Positions 1 through 12,498 of a DNA stretch of 64,000 bases are shown piece after piece (position 1 is the stretch's first letter; every line of letters starts with the position of its first letter). This DNA comes from Ipomoea triloba (taxonomy: Eukaryota > Streptophyta > Magnoliopsida > Solanales > Convolvulaceae). The notes under the pieces were generated by a model, which was given only the letters and a program-made list of their open reading frames with translations, ran no database searches and was not told where the DNA came from. A program made the translations under genes and the position numbers. Where the stretch lies: positions 15,548,681 to 15,612,680 of the forward strand of contig NC_044919.1 in NCBI RefSeq assembly GCF_003576645.1. Reading direction: 5' to 3'.

Positions 1-584
1 AGATAACCAAGTCACTGTAGCTATCAGTATTTGACATTCGCTTTCATTTTGCAAAGATACAACCAGGAATAAATAGTAGCAATTGTCCAGAAATTTGATT
101 ATCAGTTAAAACAAGTTTGTTATCCCTACTCTAGAATATTTAATGAAACAACGTAAAACGAACTTTGTTCACTGGAAATGAAGGAACACGAGGGAGAAAC
201 AGAGAAGTGTCTTCAAGTACTTGATAAAAACTTAAAATAGGGATCTCTATGAATCTAAGACATGTAATAGCAAATGTTCAAAAGACAACACTGGTGAGCA
301 TTCAATTCAAATATTGTACTCATTAAATACAATGATACAATTTCTCATGTACACATTTAGCCTTCATGCCTTAAAATTCAAAACTATTGGTTTCCAGGTA
401 TAGTGAAGTGAGCCTTGTTACCCCTCCCCCATTCCCCCCTATTGCTAAGATCTTTCACCGTCTGGAGTTTATATGGCAAGATAAGAAACACAAATGCAGT
501 GTGGATAAAGGTTGGCACCATTAATCTTATGATCGGAGATTGTTCTTCTACTGTAGATGTAATCACATTTAAGTTAATAAAGAA

Positions 585-1043
585 GAGCTTATTACCGAAA
601 TGGTCCCTCGACTATTGCGAAATTACCAATTTGGTCCTCGACAATTTTTCGTGCCTAATTTAGTCCCTCGATTTTGAAATTTTTAACCAATTTGGTCCTC
701 CGTTTATTTTATCGTTAAACATCCGTTAAATCGGAACCAAATTGGTAATTTTGCTATAGTCAAGGGACCAAATTGGTAATTTTTCAATAGTCAAGGGATC
801 ATTTCAGTGAAAAATTAGTTACCAATTTGTTCCCTTGACTATTGAAAAATTACCAATTTAGTCCCTTGACTATAGCAAAATTACCAATTTGGTCCTGATT
901 TAACGGATGTTTAACGGTAAAATAAACGGAGGACCAAATTGGTTAAAAATTTCAAAGTCGAGGGACTAAATTGGGCACGAAAATTGTCGAGGACTAAATT
1001 GGTAATTTCGCAATAGTCGAGGGACCATTTCGGTAATAAACTC
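585..1043. mobile_element. Mutator-type foldback MITE in kinase intron
   Basis: Almost the whole 459 bp is an inverted repeat: the left arm (gagcttattaccgaaatggt) is mirrored by the right arm ending accatttcggtaataaactc. Both ends are flanked by the 9-bp direct repeat AATAAAGAA (576-584 and 1044-1052), the target-duplication length of Mutator-like elements. It contains no coding capacity. The arms carry the repeated phrase 'accaatttggtcc' in several copies. It lies in the last visible intron of the kinase gene. Confidence 0.85.
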
Positions 1044-1106
1044 AATAAAGAATGACCGTCACAGACTCATAGTTGAGAAATCAAAAGCAGAGGATTTGTA
1101 CATAGG

Positions 1107-1420
1107 TTCCCCTGTTTGGTAGCATAATTAGCTTATCAGCCAATTTTGGCTTATTTGACCATTATTAACTGTTTGACTTGGTTAAACAGCCAATATAATT
1201 GTTTGATTAATTAGCTTTTCGTAACAGTTTATTGCTCCAAAACGCTAAAATTCAAAAAGCTGCTAAAGCAGTTTTTTCAATCAGCTTTTTGAGAAAGTCA
1301 TTTTGCATGTAATCAGCTATCAACTAACAGTTAATTTACCAAACATCTTTCTACAATCAGTTAATGCGATCAACTAGTCAAACCCACTAACTCAAACAGC
1401 TATTTACCAAACACCCCCTT
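1107..1420. mobile_element. Small terminal-inverted-repeat MITE
   Basis: The left end reads cctgtttggtagcataatta and the right end, read in reverse, reads gggtgtttggtaaatagctg, giving imperfect terminal inverted repeats around 'tgtttggta'. The interior is rich in short inverted pieces (agctgctaaagcagtt). No clear target duplication was found, so the superfamily (hAT or PIF/Harbinger) is left open. Confidence 0.5.
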
Positions 1421-1643
1421 TATCTTATAATATACAAGATCACTACGGAAGAGATTATAAATAAGTTGGAAAAGATGGTTTGCCAGTGGAAATAAGCCAA
1501 AGAGGGGAACTTGCAAACAGATGAAATACAGTCGGCCTCAAACAAGTAACAGCCAAAGTTCTAATATCAAGCAGAAAACTGAGACATCTGGCAAACAAGC
1601 GAACGGTGTGAGTGAAATAAATGAACTAATCAATCTGATTTAC

Positions 1644-3918
1644 CTGTCTAACAACTGCAGAAGAAACCTCAGCAAAGCTGAGATCTGGATATGGAAGATC
1701 ACAGCAATAAATTTCCCACAAGCAAATGCCAAAGCTGTACACATCACACTTTCTGTTATAGGGCTTGCCATCAAGAACCTGCAGAAATATATTGGGTCAG
1801 TATCTCGTAATACTGATGAAGAGGAAAAATTCGCCAACCTAATCTGTAATTATTCATAACCTAGAGAAAAATATCATTATCCCTAAATTCTAGTCCCCTC
1901 TTCAGTGGTCTCAAAAGCAGTAAAAGACTTCAGATATATTGCATATGAATAATTTTATATTACTTCTAGTCCTGCAAAAAAGAGACTGAATAGCATATGG
2001 TGCTTGTTCATAAAAGCAAGGGCAGGTAAGCTTTGTCATGGCATGCTTCAAAGAGAAAATTGCAATTGCATGAGTCAATTGCACAGAGGATGGAGCAAAA
2101 ATCATGCCATTGAAGGAAAAGTGATTATCTGTGGCATAAAATTCTCTCCTAAACCAACTGTTTCAGAAGCATAAATACCTCTGGGGCCATATAACCAAGT
2201 GTGCCAGTTTCACCGGTCATGTCCTTGGGGTTCTGCGCTTCAACACGAGCAACACCAAAATCAGCAATTTTTAAAGTTCTGTCAGTATCTAGCAACATGT
2301 TTTCTGCTTTCACATCACGGTGTACAATTTTCTTAGAATGCAAATAGCTCAACCTGCAAAAGATGGACAAGAAAATCAAGATCTCATTTCACTAACATTA
2401 ATCTGGCATTCTATTCAAGAGACCCACCCTCTAGACAAATCCAAAGCAAGTTGAATAACAATCTTAAATGCGAGTTTCTTTTTCCTGTTTTTGTACAAAA
2501 ACTTTTTCAAGGTTCCACCAGGAAGGAATTCCACTACAACACAACAAGCCCTTGAGGGAATGGTGGTGTATCCCTCAGAAGGGTTTTTCGAAGGAATCTT
2601 GAGGTTTGAAGTTCCCATAGATGCACCAACAAACTGCGAACAAGAATTATTATCAATAGAAATTCCAGAAATGAGATCCAGTATTCCAAACCCTACTCAT
2701 TAGAATTGTTATTGTTGGGTATTTTGATGAAAAGTTGCATGGAATGAAAATGAAAAGTAGGAAACAAGTCTGTACTTTCGTAACATTTGGATGGTCAAGC
2801 TTGTGCCAAACAGCAACCTCCTGCCGGAACGATGCCCGCAGAGTAGCAGTTTCAGCAGCAGTGGCCATGCCATCCTCTCCCCAGTCCAACAATTTAACTA
2901 CATGATAGAATTCAAATGAGAATTTTGAATTCGCAGGAAATTGTCACACCAATATCTATCAACTAGTGTTTTCCAAAATCTCATATGAGCATTGTGAATA
3001 ATTGGCAGCAGTTTCTGTGCAACTGGCAACAACTTTCAATGCCCTCAGACTTCAGCAATCTTTCTTTAGTTTTAAGTTACAAATCATCTTGACTGTTCTG
3101 CTGAATTTGACAATTAATTAATAACATTCTAATCAGCTTGAAATAATAAATAAGTAAATATCAAAAAGATGCTTTCTACTGCCAAACAGGGATGCTTCCA
3201 ACAGAAGTGCTTCAATTTTCCTCTTTATTGGGAATAAAAGAACAAGAAAATACACTAAGCCAGTAAAAATATGACTAAATGACTGAAATCCTGGAAATGG
3301 ATCTCACTCAGTCTTTTCAGAGTGCTATACTGGTACCACATTTGTAGTGCTAAGAATAGAAAGGGGAATTGTTTAAGATCAGTTTCAACATATATAAACG
3401 CCAATATGCAAATAAGTTCTAATAGCTAATTTTGGCATGACTATATGAAATAAAACAAAATTTTAACTACAAGTCTTATCACACCAATATCTGTCCAACT
3501 TCCATATCTATACAACTAAAACAGCATAAAAACCAACAAAAGGGAGAAGATTGTTACCTGCAACATCTTTAGAATCATAAGTAGCGCGATAAACCGTACC
3601 ATAGGTGCCCTGAGCAACAAGATACCTTATCTCCAGCTTTGATGGGTCAATCTCCCAATCTTCCTGGGGAACACGGTTTGGGTTCTCAAGATTTCTTGAC
3701 AAAACCCGACTAAAGTGCTTCTCCAATTGAACATCCAAGCTTTTGAGATCAATCTTATCAGCACGAAAAATCATATCTTTGCTACTGATGCTTCCAGGGC
3801 TCTTTGGAGCTATGTTTCTATCGCTAAAACTCCCTATCCCCTTCAACTTAGACCCCAGTTCATGTAGTTTCTCATTTTTGGGCATCACTCCACCTTCCTC
3901 ACTGGCTTTCTTATCCAT
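1644..3918 (-). CDS. Raf-like MAPKKK (group C) protein kinase, partial: last exon outside window
   Basis: Cytosolic Ser/Thr (dual-specificity type) kinase of the plant Raf-like C group, the group that includes CBC1/CBC2 and the At3g22750/At4g14780 type, which it resembles most. Five coding exons can be placed with GT-AG borders and consistent phase: 3558-3918, 2776-2897, 2428-2633, 2179-2353 and 1644-1778, giving 333 residues. The start ATG at 3918 lies just after a splice acceptor, so there is a leader intron. Residues 1-85 are a family-type N-terminal extension (RADKIDLKSLDVQLEKH). The kinase domain shows the glycine loop AQGTYG, ATP-binding Lys122, HRDVKAEN with catalytic Asp243, DFG at Asp261, and APE at 286-288. 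The last visible exon ends in SSAVVRQ; the family continues with a final exon of roughly 70 residues, which I do not find in 1-1643, so the last intron exceeds 1.6 kb. No frame breaks are seen. Family assignment is very likely; the exact orthologue is inferred. Confidence 0.93.
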
Positions 3919-4860
3919 ATTTCTACAGAAGAAAACAAACAACACCCACAAAGACCCAATTTGTTATGAAATTATTGAAAGAACCAAACAGAACATTCTA
4001 GAAACATATCAAATCGAAATAGAGATTTCTAACCTTTTATCTGATGGTTCTCAAAAAAATTGATGCAAAAGAAGATCTACAAATTTATCATCATCATCAT
4101 CATACCCCAAAAAGCACCACACAAAAGGCTTGTGAATAGGGAATTGTAGGCAATTTCTTGACTTGCAATAATAATATCATAATGAGCTTCACTGCGTCAA
4201 AGCTTCAACCAAGAGAAAATGGACAATCAAATTCCATTTCAATGAAAATTCAAAGGAATAAACATTAGAAATCCACTCTGCTCGATATTGACCATAAAAA
4301 TAAAAAAATCTTGAGGAAATAAAATAAAGCAGTGCCTTATTGGCTCTTCAATTACACATCACTAACCATGCCCTTTGCTTCACAAATAAAAACCCAGAAA
4401 AGGTTTTAAATTTAAAATTAAATAAAAGTAAACCATAAGAAAATGACCCAGTTCTCGGCATCGGAAGGCAGGGACCAGGGGCCAAAGACCAAACTCAAAA
4501 ACTATTCCATTTTCGTTCTCTATATTATTCCTCTCATGAAATAAAACAAAGCTTCATGAAGAAAAAGGAAGATTACCCAGCAATAGAGATGAAATACCCA
4601 TTTATGGAAACAATGGATTGGCCATAAAAACACACAAGGAGAGGACACGAAATGTTTGTGCAATCCCTTCTGCGGCAACTTTGAATCCGAGTCAAAGGAA
4701 ATTCAGCATAAAAATGAACAAAAAATAAATAAAAATTTAGGGCATTAAGAAAGAAATTTGAAGAAATTACTGTGCGTGATGCGAAGGAACAAGGAAAGCG
4801 GAAGGTTTTGATAGAGATAGAGGAGAATGCGCGGGGGATTAGGCTAAAATTCAGCCTCAA

Positions 4861-5887
4861 ATAATGAATAAATGATTCTTCTCAAAAAAAAAAAAAAACA
4901 ATGAATAAATGACAGCTTCAAAAGATACCATACGGAGAAAAACAAGGGAATTATTGTACTGTTCCGTACAAGCCCTTCCAAGAAATTCACGGAACACGTT
5001 GACACTGACTCCAACCATAGGCCAAGTCGTGAGCATTTGTGCGGTTAACATTCATGCCGTAATTCCGTTTCACTCAATACTCTATTTAGAATAAAGTTTT
5101 TTCCACTCATGATTCTTGGCAGAAGTTTTTTCTTTCTATAATCTATCACTTATTTCAAATTATAAATAAATTATTATTTAGGACTTAGGACTCTATCCAA
5201 CAAAACTATTATACAATTTATTTTTTGAGAATAACTAGTATAGAACTTATAACTAATAGAATTATACCATATAAGTGATGGGATAATTACAATATTAAAT
5301 TATGTATAATGAGTTTGATATGTGACAACTGTTTACCCATTGAGCTAGTGGTTTGAAGATTATTATATCTAGTTGAAAACTTGACGTCAGCTACTCAGGC
5401 AACATGAGTGGGGATTGGTCATCTAGTTGAAAAAAAATTCTTCCACTCCGTTAGTTGTCCGTCAAACCAAGGGGGTTGACAGGTTGCATCGAGTTGGGTC
5501 AACAAATTGTGTTGATTGCATTTCTTTCTCATTTGATTTAGGTTTGTTGTATATTCAACTATCTGAATTGTTAAGTGGTTAATCAGATAGTGAAACAATA
5601 AGTGAAATTGAATAATAAATTTTAGAAAATTGAATTGAATTAGCTATATTCAAAAAATTATGAAATCTCAAATAAGTCATCTGTTTAAAAAATTTCTCGA
5701 TTAAATTCCTTGAGTATTAAAATGTTACTTCGTTAGATCCTTCTGTTAGTTGTCCATCAAATCATGAGACCTATATAAATAGCTAGCTAAGTGTAATGAT
5801 TATACACACTCTTAATTTCACTTGTATTTAACCCATTTATTAAATACATTATTTTCTTTGTGCATTTACATAATGGTTTCCTTACCC
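4861..5887. other. Upstream flank of the kinase gene, no gene seen
   Basis: AT-rich spacer between the kinase 5' end and the LINE 3' end. It includes an A-run at 4886-4898 and a roughly 180-bp segment (about 5585-5765) that recurs at about 19630-19806. The kinase promoter should lie near its left edge, but I cannot point to a convincing core element. No coding region is supported. Confidence 0.5.
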
Positions 5888-5929
5888 TTTTTTTTTAGTG
5901 CGCAAGAGGGGCTAAAGCCTCATAGAGGA

Positions 5930-6118
5930 TTAATAAATACGCCTGGCAGCGACGGTCTTGGCGTCGCGGTCGAGGATGCCTTTGATTTCCTCAGGTGGAA
6001 GAGACAAGATTGTGGTTCCCCACCTACCGTTGTGACCCATGTTGGCCAAGTGATCCACACATTGGTTCCCTTCCCTGAAGGTATGAATGAGCTTGAAGTC
6101 TTGCATTTGCCTTATCAA
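5930..6118 (-). pseudogene. LINE RNase H, C-terminal half
   Basis: Encodes LIRQMQDFKLIHTFREGNQ followed by CVDHLANMGH, the C-terminal RNase H motif (N-x-x-x-D-x-L-A). Reading across the LTR insertion with one copy of the 5-bp target duplication, the frame joins the N-terminal half at 13722 without loss, so the insertion is what separated them. A stop codon and A-tail follow toward 5888. Confidence 0.88.
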
Positions 6119-6123
6119 CGATA

Positions 6124-7822
6124 TGTTGGAAATAATTCTCGAAAAAACCCAAGAAAATGGAGAAAATAGAAAATCCACAATAAAATAAATAAATCCAGGA
6201 AAATAAAACCACACAAGGTTAAATAAACCTGAATTTTGCTTGGGGACGAACAGGATGATCTTTGGGGTAGTTGTAAGCATGAGTCGTGTTGCCACTCTCC
6301 TTAAAACCTTATTTACCGCCTCCCGGGGTGCTGGAGCGTTGCGGCCTAGGTTTTCCAGGATAAAACGTACTATGATCCATGCGTTTGAGCACACAAACTT
6401 GGGACCCGGCGAACGAGAACGTGGGATGAACACAGGTGGCTTGAAGGAAGGTTGAGCAGAGTTTCGAGGTGAAAACTAAGGGTCTGTTTACTAATAGGAA
6501 ATTTTCTCCAGTTTTCTGGAAATTTAGAAAACTGGAGAACAAAAAACAGAAAACATGCATACTAACACAGTTTTCCATTTTGAAAACAGGAAACAATTTC
6601 TCAATTTTTTAGAAAACTGAAACACTATTAAAAACTGTTTTCTAAATGGAAAACAGAATCATCTATCATCTATTAGACTATATGTCACTATAACCAAATT
6701 CTCACCATTATATACTTACATATTTATTCATTACTATGATTACATTCATTATCATCTTCTTTTACTTATCATCATCTTCTATCTTTTCTACTTGCATTAC
6801 TTATTTAAACATAACTTATTTGCTTATACTTAGAATTATACATCATTCACATTATCAAAATTAAAAATTAAAATCTATACCACGTTTTATATTTTGATTG
6901 AACTCAATTGATTATTGGTTTGGATATTTTTAATTATGTTATATCGGATACAAGTTTGGTCCAAATATAAGATATTGAAATTTCACATATATTATTATAT
7001 TAGAATTCAAAATAAAAATTATATATTATATACATGTCATTCAAATGAATATATTCAAAAATATTTTAAATATTAGCTCAAAAAATATTAATATTATCTA
7101 AACTAAATTTTATGTGAACTTAATAGGTTATTGGTTTGGATATATTTTTAGTTATGTTATATACAAAAATAAATTTGATCCGGATATCAAATGTAAAATT
7201 TTTACATATATTGGACTTAAAAGTAAAAATTATATTTATTCTATTTAAACCAAAAATATTTTAAATATAAGGTCTAAAAATCACTCGAAATTAAACTTAT
7301 GTTAATTTTATAACGTTAATCAAAAAAATTAAATTTGAAAAAACAAGTGTTAGTAAACAAGTTTTCTAACAAGAAAATAGAGAATGGAAACTGAAAAATT
7401 AGAAAACAGAATAACGTAGTTTCGTATGAAGGATTGTACACGAGTCAAGCCTTTTTCAAGCTCAGTTTGGGATTTGATTTGCACCCCTGCGCGCGAGAGA
7501 GAGCATCTATCTTATACAAGTTAACAAGTAATAAAAAACCCTTGTATATATAGTGGGTCAAATCTTCTTTCCCAATCAATGTGAGACAAAAGGCTTACTT
7601 AAAGCTTTTTCCACACAAAATCCATCTCAAATGGGTCTACTTTGAGAATCAATTTCTCATTCACCCATTATCCATTTTAAGCGTATAATATATTGATCTC
7701 TTCATCTAACTACGAAGAACCCGAATCCACTTTGACCCGACCAAATCGGAAGTGGACCCCACATATATTTATACCACAAAATGGCCACTTAAAAAATGCC
7801 ATGTATGCCATTTTTTCCAACA
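6124..7822 (-). repeat. 3' LTR of the nested element, with a secondary insertion
   Basis: Begins tgttggaaataattctcg and ends ttttttccaaca. Two blocks match the 5' LTR (6124-6480 in part, and 7435-7822). Between them is an AT-rich insertion of about 0.9 kb (near 6481-7415), and the hairpin-bearing part of the other LTR is missing. Conversely, about 6170-6400 is present here and absent from the 5' LTR. Confidence 0.85.
6481..7415. mobile_element. AT-rich insertion in the 3' LTR, probable MITE
   Basis: This segment is absent from the matching position of the 5' LTR (after gaaaactaag). Its left end reads ggtctgtttactaatagg, and near its right side the inverted phrase ttagtaaaca occurs (about 7350-7361). 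Internal inverted pieces (ccagttttctgg) are visible. Exact borders and target duplication are not resolved, so the class is uncertain. Confidence 0.4.
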
Positions 7823-10800
7823 ATCCCCCACATGAATGAAAATTGTTTTCGAGGTATTTTAGAGAAACGGAAACAACTGTGTTCAACGGTTGATTCCTGC
7901 ATAGCAGAGGTAGGTGTAACCCTTTGAACATTGCCTTGTGAGATCTATATACTCTACTGGCTGTACGGTAGAACGCAATGTCTTTGAACCAATTGCCGTT
8001 TGTGTAGACATTGACAAATCTCACACAGGAACCATCCAACCACGCACTATTCTCATAACTGTGCCCATTTTGGTCGTGGGACACCGTTCCTGGTTCTGCA
8101 AGAGTTTCTAAATAATTGAGCCTAGTTCAATTCTCCTTTGAAGCGACCCACACTTCTCTCTCACATAGGTGATTCTTTCTCGAGTTTCCTGCAACTCAAC
8201 ATATGTCCATCGACATTGCATACACAACATATGTCAATTCGACAATCGAATCATTAAAGCACTAATGTGCTAGCCTCGATCGGGAGTCACTATTTTAGCG
8301 AGGAGTGGTAGGGATCGGGGACCCCCACAGTGACGCACTCATTCCATAATTTAGTTGTCCCATTGAACCTAGGTGCCAGCTAGGTTGGGTATCCACTATG
8401 GAAATTTTAATATCAAGGGCTTTAGACTCATTCCTCGTATCAATTTCTCAACAAAAATTTATAACCATTGGGTTAGCAGCTGCTAAGTTATCCTTTGACC
8501 TTATAGTCAACAGAGACAACACCAGTTGCGAGAAATTGTTTAATGGTATTATGTCTTAGACTTATAAGTCTAGACTTACCATACAACTCTATACGCTACC
8601 AATTTTGCTTGACTATCGCAAAGCAACAACATTGGAGGTATGAGTTTTTCAACTCAAGAATATTCTCAACAAGAATGGTATAGCCATTCAACCTCTTGAG
8701 ACACAACATTTGTCCAAGGTTTTCAGCGTAGATTCCAACACGGATCTAGCTATCACGAGAATTCCACTTTGACTGACTACCCAGGCTCACATCAACCATG
8801 TAGCCACTCATGGACTTATCATCCTTTTAGATATCCGGTTAACATGCTATACAACTCAAGTACATCTGGATATCACACGTAGTGCAGTCCAAAATCATAA
8901 GTATACCATAGGTATCTCATAATTTTTCACTATTGCCTTCTAGTGCGTAGCACTAGGGTTACTCTTGTAACTACAGAGTTTATAAACCGCAAGGCAATGT
9001 TTGGCCAAATACAACACATTAGATACATTCAAAGTTACCAATAATCTGAGTGTATTCTACTCGAGAGATACAATCTCTAAGATTTTTGGATAGTTTTACG
9101 TTAGTATCTAACGTTGTCTAAGCCACTTGATTATCATCCTTTTGCAAGGAATTAATCAACACTATGAGATTGGCTTCACACGAGACCATAAGTTCTTCTC
9201 ACGATTTTAATCCGAAGATTTAAATCCGCCAACTCACATCTTTCATGTCAAAACATGATCTTGGTAGACTTGATCATTCAATCATTTCTACCCACAATGA
9301 GTTTATCGTGTATAAACATATAGTAACATCAACATCTATCGTATACCATACATAGACACTTTGTCACTTTGTTTATACTAAACTCGTTGGTTTATCATTG
9401 TATAATCAAACATCACGTGCTAATGTTTCAGGCTTATTGTTTTACCATACAAGGATTTTACCAAACTACACACTTCCCTTCATAGCTTGGAACCGCAAGA
9501 CCCTCAGTCTGTTCCATGACTATAAAGATAGTGGTTTTCCACATCCATTTGATGCACTTCCAAATCCCACACAGTGGTTACGGCAAGTATCATCCTCATG
9601 GATTTTTATTCTCATCATGAGAAAATACACATTAAAGTAACCAAGACACTCGCAAGTAACCTTCAATTACAGGCTTGTCCTTGTACTTCAATTAACCGGT
9701 TTTATTTTCCAACTAATGATCCAATTAGGATCCAAAGGTTTTGCAACCCGGAGGAAGAATAACTAGTTCTAAAGTATGATTCTCTAAGATAGAATCTACC
9801 TCACTTTATAGCCTCTTTATGGTATAAACCATTTTGCAACCTTCGAAAACAACCAACATTAACAGGAGATTAATTCTCAAAATTTGTATTGGATTTAACC
9901 TGAAGTTAATTCCGTAATGTTTAGAATTAATCCCTGAATAGTCTGGCCGGTCACGGGAGTTGACTTTGTCCAATCACGAAAGGTAAACTTATTTTACTTC
10001 TCATGGACATCCATAGAAATCACAATTTCTACATCCATTCGAGGCGTTGTTTTCTAACAAACCGTGTTAGAAAACTTGATCCATTTTTCTAGTAAACAAG
10101 TTAGACTATGCATATCGCATTCTAACAAGTACGTTAGAAAAATCGGATCACAAGATTTTCCAATCCTAACCAAATCCATTTCATTTTCTAGTTAACAAGT
10201 TAGAATATGCTCACCACATTCTAATATGTATGTCAAAAAATCTGGATTGTAGGATTTTCCAAATCATTACTCACTTGTTACGTCTAGCTTTGAGTTCGGG
10301 TTTTAGGTCCTTCGATTGACCTTCACAAAAAAACATCTTCAAAGAATGATGAAATTCTGATTTATCATGTTCTTAAGTACGTCCGTCCGAGACATGGACT
10401 TTGAGTACTAAGAACAAAACCACATTTGGCAAGTCGCCCCCACATTTCAAGTAGTAATAGGATAACTAAAATATATCCATCACTCGTAAGGAACCTTATC
10501 GAGTTACTTGCAGGGAACTTTCGTTAAAAGGTATTCGCTTATCCAAACATAATTGCCTTACCCCCACATTCTTGGGGTATGCCCGAACATATCAACATCT
10601 TGATATTCGTGTTCGGTAGAATCGTTTGATTGAGGTGAATCCACATTATACTCTCGAGTATAATAACAATTAACAATATAGAAATCATCCAAAGGTGTTT
10701 CTTGTTTACCACATCGATCGCTTTTAACTGCATTAATTCTACAATTAATTCGGTTTCCAATTTATTCTTATAAAGAATAACATTCCGCTGCAGTGGACCT

Positions 10801-12022
10801 GAAAGCCACAAACAACCCACTTCTCGCAAGGTACAGGCAGTACCAAACTGCCCCTCACGAGAGGTGAAAGGGGAAACACCTTTTGCAAGGTGTGATTAAA
10901 CCCCCACGAGAGGTGCTCGGATTATCTCTCCGGAAGACTAACACTCTTCCATATGCTTTCATTTCAAGTGGTTGTGACAACCAAATTGAAGCCCACTAGC
11001 TTGAGTTTTAATTCCAATTTTAATCCCATTAGGCACTACGATTAGTGCCTTAACCAATGGATAAATTTTGCATTTAACAAGCCGTTTGGACGTTAGTACC
11101 ATAGAGCCCTATCTTAGTGAATTTAATTAGCCCTTAAAATGCTAATAATGCACTAGTTTGTTAGTGTACGAAACACTATTACGTTGGTACGTTAGTGGTT
11201 CATAAACCCACTTTTCCCAATACTAAATACAGTTATTATTAAGCGATTAAGCTTTATAATAATTGTACATAGGTACTACCACGTACCGACTTGCTAAATA
11301 ATTAGCAAAAAATTGAGCCCTTCCGTTAGCGCTACAACATTAGCACTTAAGCTCAATTTACCAGATTATTGACCCAACATTCTGTCATTTGTCTCCAATT
11401 AATTTCACACTAGTAAATTTTGGATTTTTGATCAAGTTAATTCTAACGCAATTAACGAGACCAAATCAACTAAATTTCCAACTAGTTGAATCAAACCATT
11501 ATAATCGTATTAAGAATATCAATTTAAAATATTCAACATACTTGAGCCGTGACGCTCACGATTATAAGGTTATCCCAATTTTTGACAAATGATTTTCCAT
11601 GAAATCTAGAACCGAGGTTCTTTACGTGATTTCAATCATGTAACACACTTGTTACATTTCGTTAAGGTCATTAACCATTTTAGCATTTCTCAAAAAATGT
11701 TACATACGCACGAAGCATATAATATATTGAATCATACATCAACATTATTATATAAAATAAGTCGCATGTATATCGTGATTCAATAATCTTAATGGAACAT
11801 ACATATTTTTAAAACAATAAAAATATTACAAAGATACTACTACAAATTTATTAAAAAATAAATTCAACTAGATAGGAGATTACATTGGAAATAAAACTTC
11901 CTAATTCCTATCTCGTAGTAGTCCTTCCAACCGTGTGCTTTGTTCCATTTGATTAGCAGTCTACTCCCTCAGGGTGGTCTCATCACAGCACATCGGGTAT
12001 TCAACAGAATCAGGTTGTGACC
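7823..12022 (-). other. Interior of the LTR element without recognisable pol
   Basis: About 4.2 kb between the gag-position ORF and the 3' LTR. All frames are heavily interrupted; the longest stretches (10539-10829 and 7823-8084, minus) match no family I recognise. Numerous short phrases such as 'tctagttaacaagttaga' recur near 10080-10220. Confidence 0.5.
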
Positions 12023-12442
12023 TCACTCGTCAAACCATCCACCGCATCCTTTAATCATATCAAAGTTATCCTCAACCTTTTCACCAGGATGACGATTCGC
12101 TTCGTAATGACCCTTCGCCTTCTTCACATAATCTTGTTCAAGACTAAGCTTTCGCTTGGCCTTCCCTCGATTATGATCGAAGTAGCTGGTCACACTACCA
12201 TAGTCCTCGGACCATGTAGTGAGCACGCCACTGGATCCTCCGTGGCTGTTAGCCGATCCATTTGGTACTGAAGGTACCCGCATCGTAGGAATAGATTCCA
12301 TGATGCCTACACCGTTCTGTGAATCAACGTTCACCGGTGCCTGGAAATGTGCAACAACGTTGCCGTTCCCTCCATTGTTGTTCACAATAACATTACGGTT
12401 CTTGTCCCCATTAACAATCAAAGGCAATGCAGGATTTTCCAT
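12023..12442 (-). CDS. ORF in gag position of the nested LTR element
   Basis: A 139-codon ORF starting 57 bp inside the 5' LTR border, where gag should begin. It starts MENPALPLIVNGDKN, is Asn/Gly-rich in the first third, and later is charged (GKAKRKLSLEQDYVKKAKG). I do not recognise a conserved gag domain or zinc knuckle. Its position and its start close after the leader support a gag remnant; its function is not shown by its sequence. Nothing downstream in the element looks like pol. Confidence 0.45.
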   Translation of the reverse strand: MENPALPLIVNGDKNRNVIVNNNGGNGNVVAHFQAPVNVDSQNGVGIMESIPTMRVPSVPNGSANSHGGSSGVLTTWSEDYGSVTSYFDHNRGKAKRKLSLEQDYVKKAKGHYEANRHPGEKVEDNFDMIKGCGGWFDE

Positions 12443-12498
12443 TTCTTCGTGGAATTCGAGAATTAAGTAAAGAATAGGGATAAATAAGGTTTTAAGAT

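Noticed and set aside
1521..1859. 112-codon plus-strand ORF
   Set aside because: Antisense of kinase exon 1644-1778, which has intact splice sites and conserved kinase motifs.
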